A stretch of DNA of 64,000 bases from Bacteroidales bacterium (lineage in GTDB: Bacteria; Bacteroidota; Bacteroidia; Bacteroidales; F082): positions 1 through 64,000 of the forward strand of contig JALNZU010000010.1 of assembly GCA_023229245.1 (NCBI GenBank). Direction: 5' to 3'. Positions within the stretch are counted from its first letter, which is position 1; each line of letters starts with the position of its first letter. Below the pieces are notes generated by a model, which saw only the letters and a list, made by a program, of their open reading frames with translations, searched no databases and was not told where the DNA came from. Below are positions 42,801 to 49,105 of the stretch, piece after piece. The position numbers and the translations under genes were made by a program.

Positions 42801-42874
42801 TGGGCCCACCAGGACTTGAACCTGGGACCTACTGATTATGAGTCAGTTGCTCTAACCAACTGAGCTATAGGCCC
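42801..42874 (-). tRNA. tRNA with CAU anticodon (elongator Met or Ile2)
   Basis: The minus strand folds as a complete 74-nt tRNA. The acceptor pairs GGGCCTA with TGGGCCC, with discriminator A. The D arm is in AGCTCAGTTGGTTAGAGC, the anticodon stem is ACTGA/TCAGT around CTCATAA (anticodon CAT), and the T arm is CCAGG-TTCAAGT-CCTGG. No 3' CCA is encoded. It lacks the C1-A72 mismatch and GGG/CCC stem of an initiator, so it is elongator Met or the lysidine-modified Ile2; sequence alone does not separate them. It is followed by the repeat array and preceded by a clear promoter. Confidence 0.93.
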
Positions 42875-42920
42875 TGACTTGAAAAAGAACGAAACAAATA
42901 ATCTTTTTTCTTCGCGCTGG

Positions 42921-42953
42921 CAAAGATACAAATTTGTATTTGCACCTTGCAAA
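42921..42953 (-). promoter_or_regulatory. Promoter TTTG-21-TATCTTTG for the tRNA
   Basis: On the minus strand, TTTG (42953-42950), a 21-nt spacer and TATCTTTG (42928-42921) match the Bacteroidota consensus closely, 46 bp upstream of the mature tRNA 5' end. The -33 part overlaps the left 18-bp direct repeat that flanks the GIY-YIG gene. Confidence 0.7.
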
Positions 42954-42968
42954 TAAATTGTGCTCAAT
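42951..42968 (+). repeat. 18-bp direct repeat AAATAAATTGTGCTCAAT, left copy
   Basis: An identical 18-bp sequence occurs at 43362-43379. The two copies bracket the GIY-YIG ORF, with 393 bp between them. It could be a target-site duplication or the scar of a local duplication. Confidence 0.8.
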
Positions 42969-43032
42969 TTGAATAAACACAACCAATTATTTTAAGAAAA
43001 GCACGCTATCAATACTTCAGCACCAAGTATAG

Positions 43033-43347
43033 TTACAGTCTATCAGTGAATCTCTGTCGGGTACGATCAAGCAAACGATTTACCAAATCAGGATTCTTCT
43101 TTAAACTTGCAATATAACGACGACTCTTCATCGACTTAATATGTCGCTCAAGACGAATCGCATGAGAATAATCATCAGCAGGAAGTAAGAGAAACAACTC
43201 CCAATCGTCAGTTTGAGCAGTATAGCTCTTTGTACCATAATAGCGACTCTTATGTTTTTCAATACGCATTGTTACAGTACTACGACTGGCTCCTATATAA
43301 TACCGGTCAAGCTCTGAACTATATAAAATATAACAACAAGCTGACAT
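43033..43347 (-). CDS. Small single-domain GIY-YIG endonuclease-like protein
   Basis: This 104-residue protein consists of one GIY-YIG domain: CYILYSSELDRYYIGASRS (the GIY...YIG strands, here YIL...YIG), an Arg-containing helix RIEKHKSRYYG, and the metal-binding Glu in AIRLERHIKSMKSRRYIASL, then KKNPDLV. The domain matches the UvrC-N/YhbQ-type small proteins. In other systems this fold is a nuclease, either for repair or as a homing endonuclease. It sits between an intact tRNA gene and a tRNA fragment, bracketed by 18-bp direct repeats, so a role in mobility or rearrangement of this locus is suspected. Confidence 0.85.
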   Translation of the reverse strand: MSACCYILYSSELDRYYIGASRSTVTMRIEKHKSRYYGTKSYTAQTDDWELFLLLPADDYSHAIRLERHIKSMKSRRYIASLKKNPDLVNRLLDRTRQRFTDRL

Positions 43348-43361
43348 GATAGTATTGAAAA

Positions 43362-43379
43362 AAATAAATTGTGCTCAAT
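43362..43379 (+). repeat. 18-bp direct repeat AAATAAATTGTGCTCAAT, right copy
   Basis: Exact copy of 42951-42968. It lies 14 bp upstream of the GIY-YIG start codon on the minus strand. Confidence 0.8.
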
Positions 43380-43424
43380 GAAAAAATGTGAACGTATTGT
43401 CTATTGCTGATAAGCAGTACTAGA

Positions 43425-43487
43425 TGAACCTGGGAACCTACTATCCCGTTAGCTATCGGGAGCTCTAACCAACTGAGCTATAGGCCC
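43425..43487 (-). pseudogene. Pseudo-tRNA(CAU), anticodon arm replaced by a palindrome
   Basis: On the minus strand, 43487-43462 repeats the first 26 nt of the intact tRNA exactly (acceptor 5' strand and D arm). Then the 18-bp palindrome-like TCCCGATAGCTAACGGGA (43461-43444) stands where the anticodon arm should be. The tRNA sequence then resumes with the AGTAGGTTCCCAGGTTCA region (one extra base) and breaks off at the T-loop. The 5' flank (CTTGAAAAAGAACGAAA on +, 43490-43506) is also shared with the real tRNA, so the locus was duplicated before the insertion. It cannot encode a functional tRNA. Confidence 0.85.
43444..43461. repeat. Palindrome TCCCGTTAGCTATCGGGA in the pseudo-tRNA
   Basis: This near-perfect 18-bp palindrome (one mismatch in the arms) shares the outer TCCCGATA/TATCGGGA arms with the three palindromes in the tandem array. 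It therefore belongs to the same short repeat family, inserted at a second position of the tRNA. Confidence 0.8.
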
Positions 43488-43524
43488 TAACTTGAAAAAG
43501 AACGAAAATAAAAATATAAAACTA

Positions 43525-43555
43525 TTTGATTTGAAGATGTAAAGCGCCAACTTTG
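43525..43555 (+). promoter_or_regulatory. Promoter TTTG-19-CAACTTTG for the HAD gene
   Basis: TTTG at 43525-43528 and CAACTTTG at 43548-43555 (one mismatch from TAnnTTTG) have a 19-nt spacer, 30 bp before the ATG. Confidence 0.4.
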
Positions 43556-43585
43556 CAGACGTAATCAGTAAACATTTCACTCGAT

Positions 43586-44242
43586 ATGGATAATCAACCT
43601 CAGATACAACAGATCATATTTGATTTTGGTGGTGTCATTCTGGACATAGACCCCCAGCAAACGCTAAATGCACTAAAGGCCTTGGGTGTTAGCAATATAG
43701 AGCCCTTTATTTCTAAAGAGTTTCAGGAAAAAGTAACGGATAAGTTCGAGCGCGGAATACTTACTCCCGAAATTTTCCGACAAAAGGTTCGAGAAAAAGT
43801 CGGTATTAAACTCAGCGACGAGCAGATTGATGACGCATGGAATGCCTTGCTACTTGATATACCTAAGGAAAGGATCGCCATTTTGGAAGAAGTAAAACAG
43901 CATTATAAAATTTTTCTTTTAAGCAATTCCAATGAGATCCATTACGATATTTATTTACGTGATTTACAGCTTCGTTTTGGGTATCGTGAGTTTGACCAAC
44001 TATTTCACAAAGCTTATTTCTCTTTCGATCTGCATCTGAGTAAACCTGATCCCGAAGTGTTTGAATTCATACTAAACCAGCATCAATTACATCCAAATGA
44101 GACTTTGTTTATTGATGATACTCTTTCGCATATCAAGGCAGCACGTAAGTTAGGGCTACGCACTTATCACCTTGCGAAACCTCAACGAATCCGCGATCTT
44201 TTTACAGACGGTCAACTCAAACAAGGACTTACTATCGTATAA
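43586..44242 (+). CDS. HAD-superfamily hydrolase (subfamily IA)
   Basis: This 218-residue cytoplasmic phosphatase-like protein has motif I IIFDFGGVILDID (nucleophile Asp in FDF), a helical cap (about 20-95), motif II LLSNSN, motif III LSKPDPEVFEF, and motif IV LFIDDTLSHIKAARKLG. The GGVI form of motif I is typical of small phosphatases related to YihX. The substrate is not predictable. Its 3' end overlaps the convergent dus gene by 11 bp. Confidence 0.88.
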   Translation: MDNQPQIQQIIFDFGGVILDIDPQQTLNALKALGVSNIEPFISKEFQEKVTDKFERGILTPEIFRQKVREKVGIKLSDEQIDDAWNALLLDIPKERIAILEEVKQHYKIFLLSNSNEIHYDIYLRDLQLRFGYREFDQLFHKAYFSFDLHLSKPDPEVFEFILNQHQLHPNETLFIDDTLSHIKAARKLGLRTYHLAKPQRIRDLFTDGQLKQGLTIV

Positions 44243-45272
44243 GTAATTCTTCCCCACTATCTTGGGTTATAGGAACAGCTCCATCAAAGACTGAAGCTAC
44301 TTCATCCATTAGTGCTAACATTTCGTCATAAGCGTCAATCTGCATCATACGAACTCTATACTGTTTGAAATTTGGGAATCCCTTAAAATAGTGCCCCCAA
44401 TGTTTCCGCATCTCCATCATAGCCTGTCGTTTACCTTTCCATTCTACCGAACGCTTCAGATGGATACCGCTTATCCGAATCCTTTCGTGTATATCAGGTG
44501 CAGGTAATAATTCACCAGTCTTGATAAAATGTTTTACTTCTTTAAAAACCCAGGGATTTCCGTAGCTTCCGCGGGCAATCATCAGTCCATCCACTCCATA
44601 AGTATCTTTGAAGTATTTTGCCGATGGGCCATCTAACACATCTCCATTTCCAAACACCGGTATTTTCATGCGAGTATTTTCTTTCACCTTCCCTATCAAT
44701 GTCCAATCGGCTGGTACACTTGAGCGGGTAGTACGCAAACGGCCATGTATGGTTATCGCCTGTATACCCACATCCTGCAAACGTTCAGCTATATCAACTA
44801 TATTCGCTTGACGCTCGTCATATCCAAGTCTTGTTTTTACCGTTACAGGTAATCGGACAGCCTTAACTACAGCCTCTGTCATAGCCACCATCTTAGGTAC
44901 ATCATTCATCATACCCGAGCCGGCACCTTTTGCCACAACCTTTTTTACCGGACAACCAAAATTGATGTCCAACACGTCCGGCTGAGCCTGTTCAGCGTAT
45001 AGAGCAGCTTTTACCATAGACTCAATATCATGCCCAAAAATCTGTATCCCTATTGGTCTTTCAAACTCAATAAAATCCAATTTCTTCACACTTTTGGCCG
45101 CATCCCGTATCAAGCCTTCAGATGAAATAAACTCGGTGTACATCATATCGGCACCAAACAATTTGCATACATACCGAAAAGGCGGATCACTCACATCCTC
45201 CATAGGCGCTAAAAGCACAGGAAACTCAGTAAAGCTAAGATGGCCTATTTTGATCATATCACTTGGACTCAT
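44232..45272 (-). CDS. dusB: tRNA-dihydrouridine synthase (DusB type)
   Basis: This flavoenzyme reduces uridine to dihydrouridine in the D-loop of tRNAs. FMN-barrel motifs: PVLLAPMEDVSDPPFR, MMYTEFISSEGL, the catalytic Cys in LDINFGCPVKKVVAKGAGSGMM, LPVTVKTRLGYD, ITIHGRLRTT, and GNGDVLDGPSA. A helical C-terminal domain follows. Two starts are close (45272 or 45257, MIKIGHLSF). It is convergent with the HAD gene. Confidence 0.92.
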   Translation of the reverse strand: MSPSDMIKIGHLSFTEFPVLLAPMEDVSDPPFRYVCKLFGADMMYTEFISSEGLIRDAAKSVKKLDFIEFERPIGIQIFGHDIESMVKAALYAEQAQPDVLDINFGCPVKKVVAKGAGSGMMNDVPKMVAMTEAVVKAVRLPVTVKTRLGYDERQANIVDIAERLQDVGIQAITIHGRLRTTRSSVPADWTLIGKVKENTRMKIPVFGNGDVLDGPSAKYFKDTYGVDGLMIARGSYGNPWVFKEVKHFIKTGELLPAPDIHERIRISGIHLKRSVEWKGKRQAMMEMRKHWGHYFKGFPNFKQYRVRMMQIDAYDEMLALMDEVASVFDGAVPITQDSGEELLIR

Positions 45273-45318
45273 TTTAAATGACAGTGCCTTACAACAGTGA
45301 AAGGCTGGGCAAAAATAC

Positions 45319-45326
45319 TATTTTTG
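45319..45326 (+). promoter_or_regulatory. Promoter -7 element TATTTTTG for the CPBP protease
   Basis: This exact TAnnTTTG match lies 28 bp upstream of the ATG at 45355, in the 82-bp divergent gap with dusB. Confidence 0.45.
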
Positions 45327-45354
45327 CTGTTTTAAAGCCCCTACACAAGAGCAT

Positions 45355-46275
45355 ATGAGGAAGGTAAGACCTGTATTTTATGGACAACCAGTAAGTTTTC
45401 AACTTTTTGCCTTTATTTTTTTACTCCTGATGGGAGTGTTAATAGGCCTACTAGTTAGTATGGGATTGCTTGCAATTTTCCCTGAACTTTCTGGCGTTTC
45501 ATCAGATGGGTCTATGACTCATTCGGTACATACCATGCGTATTTTACAGATAACTAGCCAAATTGGTTTATTTATTTTACCTCCATTAGCCTTTGTCTGG
45601 CTGTTCTATCCCGACAACAAACAGGCTCTTAGATGGGAACATCCTTTTACGTACAAAATTCTTATACCCGGCATATTGCTCATGTTTGTCGCTTTACCAC
45701 TGATACACCGATTGAACGAGATAAATCAAAGCATTCGTTTTCCGGAATCGTTGCAAACCCTTGAGCTATGGTTTCAACAACTTGAAGAGCAAGCCAAACA
45801 AATGACCGAACTATTTTTACTTGACGCCAGTACAAATGGGCTGATTATGAATTTGTTGATGATTGCACTCATACCAGCCATTGGAGAAGAATTAGTGTTT
45901 CGATCTGTGTTGCAACCAATTTTCATTAAGATTTTCAAGAGTGCACATTGGGGGATCATCATTACTGCCTTAGTTTTCAGCTTGATGCATTTTCAGTTTT
46001 ATGGACTGATAGCCAGAATGTTGTTAGGAGTTTTCTTAGGTTATTTCTTTTACTGGTCAAAGAGTGTTTTTATTCCAATCCTGATGCATCTTGCCAATAA
46101 CGCAGCTGCAGTCATCAGTTATTTCTTATATGCTAAGGGCTGGATTAATATCCCTATGGAGGAGGTAGGAACAGCAACTAATCCGGTGTTTGTAACATTA
46201 AGCGTAATTGCATGCCTGTTCATGGGCTGGATCGGTTTAAAAATATCCAAACAACATGAGATTAAAAGAGGGTAA
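45355..46275 (+). CDS. CPBP-family intramembrane metalloprotease
   Basis: This 306-residue polytopic inner-membrane protein has about eight helices. The Abi/CAAX-protease motifs are complete: PAIGEELVFRSVLQPIF (EExxxR), VFSLMHFQFYG (His), and ILMHLANNAAAV (HxxxN). Bacterial members process membrane peptides or confer self-immunity to bacteriocins; the substrate here is unknown. It is monocistronic and followed by a terminator at 46390-46424. Confidence 0.9.
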   Translation: MRKVRPVFYGQPVSFQLFAFIFLLLMGVLIGLLVSMGLLAIFPELSGVSSDGSMTHSVHTMRILQITSQIGLFILPPLAFVWLFYPDNKQALRWEHPFTYKILIPGILLMFVALPLIHRLNEINQSIRFPESLQTLELWFQQLEEQAKQMTELFLLDASTNGLIMNLLMIALIPAIGEELVFRSVLQPIFIKIFKSAHWGIIITALVFSLMHFQFYGLIARMLLGVFLGYFFYWSKSVFIPILMHLANNAAAVISYFLYAKGWINIPMEEVGTATNPVFVTLSVIACLFMGWIGLKISKQHEIKRG

Positions 46276-46389
46276 AACTCTTATATTTACGGTCAAGTAC
46301 AAGTTTATGGGAACGATTGTGTGTGATTGCTTATCTGAAGGACAAGAAAAGTCGGGCGTAAACCCGCCGACCACCTACTATTAGGCGCA

Positions 46390-46424
46390 GCCCTGAAATT
46401 CGCATGATATTCCAGGGCGTTTTT
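46390..46424 (+). terminator. Intrinsic terminator after the CPBP gene
   Basis: A 10-bp stem (46390-46399 with 46409-46418, one mismatch) is followed by TTTTT. Just upstream, GTCGG and CCGAC at about 46353-46373 form a second hairpin without a T-tract. Confidence 0.7.
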
Positions 46425-46665
46425 ATCTGAGTTTAATAAATCCAATATCCAATTTACTTATCGGAGGATAATCTATGAACTGAGTTGTATTTAAATTAAT
46501 TTCATTCAGATTCTCAATAGTAATTGTATCTGTAACTATTTTGTAATTATCGGATATTCCGACTATTTCATAGTCGAATCAAGCTCCCAGTTTCCAACCA
46601 ATGTTTCATTGTCTCTATAATAATTATTTCTTTTCCCCATTCTTCCTGTAGATTCAATTACCCAC
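46424..46665 (-). pseudogene. Decayed lipocalin-like gene fragment
   Basis: On the minus strand one frame reads RNNYYRDNETLVGNWELDST then MK and a stop. A second frame then continues with DNYKIVTDTITIENLN and runs to LDIGFIKLR and a stop at 46424-46426. The two pieces together look like one broken coding region. LVGNWELDST resembles the start of small exported lipocalin-like domains in Bacteroidota, which is a weak assignment. No start codon or signal peptide is left. Confidence 0.45.
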
Positions 46666-46784
46666 GTACATCACCTTAAGGTTAGACAAAATTTTCTGAC
46701 TTTTGAACAGCAATCAATTTCATCATTAATTCGATATTTTTCTTCCAAAAATGCTCTTAACTTTTTTATATCCTCCATATGCAT

Positions 46785-46846
46785 ACAAATATTCCAACTA
46801 AAATCGGCTTGATGTGGTTTAAAAAAAATCAGTGATAAAAGATGCT
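46785..46846 (+). repeat. 62-bp direct repeat, left copy
   Basis: Positions 46785-46846 and 47932-47993 match at 61 of 62 bases (start ACAAATATTCCAACTAAAAT, end GATAAAAGATGCT). The two copies, in the same orientation and 1147 bp apart, bracket the secreted-protein gene at 47000-47878. Confidence 0.9.
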
Positions 46847-46999
46847 TTGGCTGATGGGATTTAAAACGGTTTGAACTTACTTTTGTGGCAGGCTTTAAAC
46901 GATACCTTTCCAACCTACTACAATTTATATTTGAAACTAAAACACTCATTTACATAATGTAACCCAACATAAAGTATATGTAATGTTACCAACTAGACT

Positions 47000-47878
47000 T
47001 TATTCTTTTTTTATGAATTTTCCACTTACGATCTCATTTTTATCATTAGTTAGTATATAGAAATAGATTCCTGAATTAAGTTGGTTTCCTGATATTTCTA
47101 TTTTCCCACAGTTTATTTGATTGATTTTTTTTACTAATTGTCCTGCTGAATTGATAATCTGAAGCTTGTAAGTTTGTGATCTTGAATAGTCAAAGTTTAA
47201 TACTGTAGATTGAGTAAATGGATTAGGATAAACAGAATTGTTCAATTGGGTGCTATTTTCATTTAGTCCAACAGTATTAATAAGGCAGTTATCAAAATTA
47301 GGCGATTGAAATACCAACTCGTCGTTCTCATGGCAACAACTCAAATCGTAATACATATCAATTACACACTGATGTACTCCAACATAGATCAATCCATAAA
47401 GACTTCCGATTCCGGAAATCCATTTTTCTCCATCAGAAAAATTAAACCTTTGTCGTTGTTCGCCATTCTCAATTGTAACTGTATCTATAGAAGTAACTTC
47501 CATTTCAATCGGACACACTTGATATTCGATTGAATTGTGAGTGGAAATAAAGTTATCACCTACGTTTAAATCAAAATCATAAAGTAACACTTCTGTTTCG
47601 CTAGCAAAGAGATAAAAATAGACCTTGTTTTCATCTTCTCTTATTGCGCCATATTTAGACCAGTTGCTTAATGTTGTATCGTTAGTTGCATAGAGCTTCT
47701 TATATTCTCTTTGACCAATTGTTGTGTCTCCCATTATCTTGAATGTTTGGGTTCTACATCCACTCCAATTTATACATTCAACCACATTCCATGCTTTATC
47801 CTCTTGAATAAATGTCTGGCTCATGATTATTATTGTATGCGAGACAAAAATTGATATTAGTATTATTCTTTTCATCAT
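47000..47878 (-). CDS. Secreted protein with T9SS sorting domain, function unknown
   Basis: This 292-residue protein has a signal peptide (to about residue 21, IIMSQ), a mature domain of about 180 residues with no recognised fold, containing several Cys (VECINWSGCRTQ, QVCPIE, LSCCHENDE, DNCLIN) that could form disulfides. The final 75 residues are a type-A T9SS sorting domain (SVYPNPFTQSTVLNFDYS ... GKIEISGNQLNSGIYFYILTNDKNEIVSGKFIKK). Proteins of this layout are common, poorly characterised T9SS cargo. It lies between two 62-bp direct repeats in an accessory patch. Confidence 0.85.
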   Translation of the reverse strand: MMKRIILISIFVSHTIIIMSQTFIQEDKAWNVVECINWSGCRTQTFKIMGDTTIGQREYKKLYATNDTTLSNWSKYGAIREDENKVYFYLFASETEVLLYDFDLNVGDNFISTHNSIEYQVCPIEMEVTSIDTVTIENGEQRQRFNFSDGEKWISGIGSLYGLIYVGVHQCVIDMYYDLSCCHENDELVFQSPNFDNCLINTVGLNENSTQLNNSVYPNPFTQSTVLNFDYSRSQTYKLQIINSAGQLVKKINQINCGKIEISGNQLNSGIYFYILTNDKNEIVSGKFIKKE

Positions 47879-47931
47879 TCATGTTTTTTGTTGCCTTGTT
47901 GCCTACTCATATACATAATCACCAAATGTAC

Positions 47932-47993
47932 ACAAATATTCCAACTAAAATCGGCTTGATGTGGTTTAAAATAAATCAGTGATAAAAGATGCT
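47932..47993 (+). repeat. 62-bp direct repeat, right copy
   Basis: Second copy of the repeat at 46785-46846 with one mismatch. It is followed at once by TGGTTAGTGGGTT and, 32-40 bp later, by a partly complementary GGCACCAACCC, so a weak hairpin adjoins the repeat. Confidence 0.9.
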
Positions 47994-48006
47994 GTTGGTT
48001 AGTGGG

Positions 48007-48038
48007 TTACATGCAAACGTAATTTAGGAGCCTGGCAC
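48007..48038 (+). repeat. Approximately 30-bp degenerate repeat, left of the AlkD-like gene
   Basis: This segment (TTACATGCAAACGTAATTTA... to GGCAC) aligns with 48795-48823 with one 1-nt and one 2-nt gap and a few substitutions, same orientation. The two copies bracket the AlkD-like gene closely (24 bp and 9 bp away). Confidence 0.5.
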
Positions 48039-48062
48039 CAACCCGCTTATTATGTGTAATTA

Positions 48063-48785
48063 TTATTTTAACATAGCTTCTTTCCTTAATTCTTCTGGTA
48101 GTTTCTCAATTGCATACCGCAAAGCAGTACGTGGCATCAATGCTTTTTTAGACATCACATAGTCAAACACCTCTTTTTGGTGTGCCTGACTTGTTACTTT
48201 CAACATCCATCCATATCCTTTTTGAACCAGATCGTCCTTATCCTGAAGAAGAATATCGGCTATTTCAAAGATATCCTTCAAGAATAAGCCTTTTCGTGCA
48301 GGAATAATCAGCGTTACAGCAGAAGCCCTTTTCACAAATCGTTCTGAAGATTTCGCCCATTCTTTTAAGTTTTCTACAAACTCAGGATACATCATTACAA
48401 ATGTCCCGATTGTATGATTACATAGTGTGTCACAGTCAGCCCAATTATTTACATAATTTTTCACCCATCGCTCGAATATTTCAAAATCAGACGGTTCGTA
48501 TTTTTTATATAAAGATTCTGTAAACATACATGCAATAAACGCTTCTTCCAAATACTTAGACTTCCACAATTGTTCACAAATTTCAAATATCTCTTGTTTT
48601 GTCTTGTCTTTAACTTTTTTATAAAACAATTTTCCTATTTTATGAATTTCAACAGATTTAATGCCATATACTAAAGCTTCCTCACCTTTTTTAAAAAACC
48701 GGCTTGACATTTCCTTCGTTTTCTCATCAGAAGAGCTTTTCAAAACGCCACGAATTTCTGTTACAACTTTCTGCATACTTTTCAT
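48063..48785 (-). CDS. AlkD-like DNA alkylation repair protein
   Basis: This 240-residue protein is all-helical and HEAT-repeat-like, as in AlkC/AlkD DNA glycosylases that excise N3/N7-alkylated purines. Family segments: SRFFKKGEEALVYGIKSVEIHKIGKLF, the helix pair with FERWVKNYVNNWADCDTLCNHTIG, and ERFVKRASAVTLIIPARKG. The NWADCD...RASAV...ARKG pattern is typical of the COG4912-like group. A start 9 bp later (MQKVV) is possible. It lies between two degenerate about 30-bp repeats in the accessory patch. Confidence 0.85.
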   Translation of the reverse strand: MKSMQKVVTEIRGVLKSSSDEKTKEMSSRFFKKGEEALVYGIKSVEIHKIGKLFYKKVKDKTKQEIFEICEQLWKSKYLEEAFIACMFTESLYKKYEPSDFEIFERWVKNYVNNWADCDTLCNHTIGTFVMMYPEFVENLKEWAKSSERFVKRASAVTLIIPARKGLFLKDIFEIADILLQDKDDLVQKGYGWMLKVTSQAHQKEVFDYVMSKKALMPRTALRYAIEKLPEELRKEAMLK

Positions 48786-48794
48786 CTGCTTAAT

Positions 48795-48823
48795 TTACAT
48801 ACAACGATTTAGCAGCTTGACAC
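48795..48823 (+). repeat. Approximately 30-bp degenerate repeat, right of the AlkD-like gene
   Basis: TTACATACAACGATTTAGCA to GACAC aligns with 48007-48038 (see there). Confidence 0.5.
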
Positions 48824-48876
48824 AGGACGAACCTTACCGATCCCAATAATTAGCGGGATTGACACGAAAATCGCAC

Positions 48877-48986
48877 TTTTTCTTGTCTTCCGCACATTTC
48901 GGGACACCCAAATCAAGCCACTAATAATCAATGATATATCAAGTTATTTTTCTGTTTTGGGTGTCCCGATGTGAAAAACAAGAAAA
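48877..48986. repeat. 110-bp inverted-repeat element
   Basis: The inner arms CGGGACACCCAAA (48900-48912) and TTTGGGTGTCCCG (48956-48968) are a perfect 13-bp pair around 43 bp. Outside them the arms continue with imperfect complementarity for about 20 bp more (TTTTCTTGT...CACAT against ATGTG...ACAAGAAAA). The element occupies most of the 320-bp gene-free gap at 48786-49105. Adjacent GATCCCAATAATTAGCGGGAT (48838-48858) is a further imperfect palindrome. No ORF lies inside; a MITE-like element or a remnant is possible. Confidence 0.75.
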
Positions 48987-49105
48987 TGACTACCATTCCT
49001 TTATCACACAGCGGAATATATGTCCTACTCAAGCATCATACACGAATACTAACTTCTTCCTTTTTCGGGAAGCTTGGTATAGGCTGCTATTCATTTCTTA
49101 GACTC

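Noticed and set aside
46671..46949. Small gene of 92 codons on the minus strand
   Set aside because: It spans one copy of the 62-bp repeat, has no domain or signal peptide that I recognise, and the frame over the repeat is likely accidental. I treat the stretch as repeat-bearing intergenic sequence.
46961..47993. Integron attC sites flanking the accessory genes
   Set aside because: Short GTTGGGT/ACCCAAC-like boxes can be found, but I could not pair proper R/L boxes with the expected spacing, and no intI gene is in the window. I kept only the direct-repeat observation.
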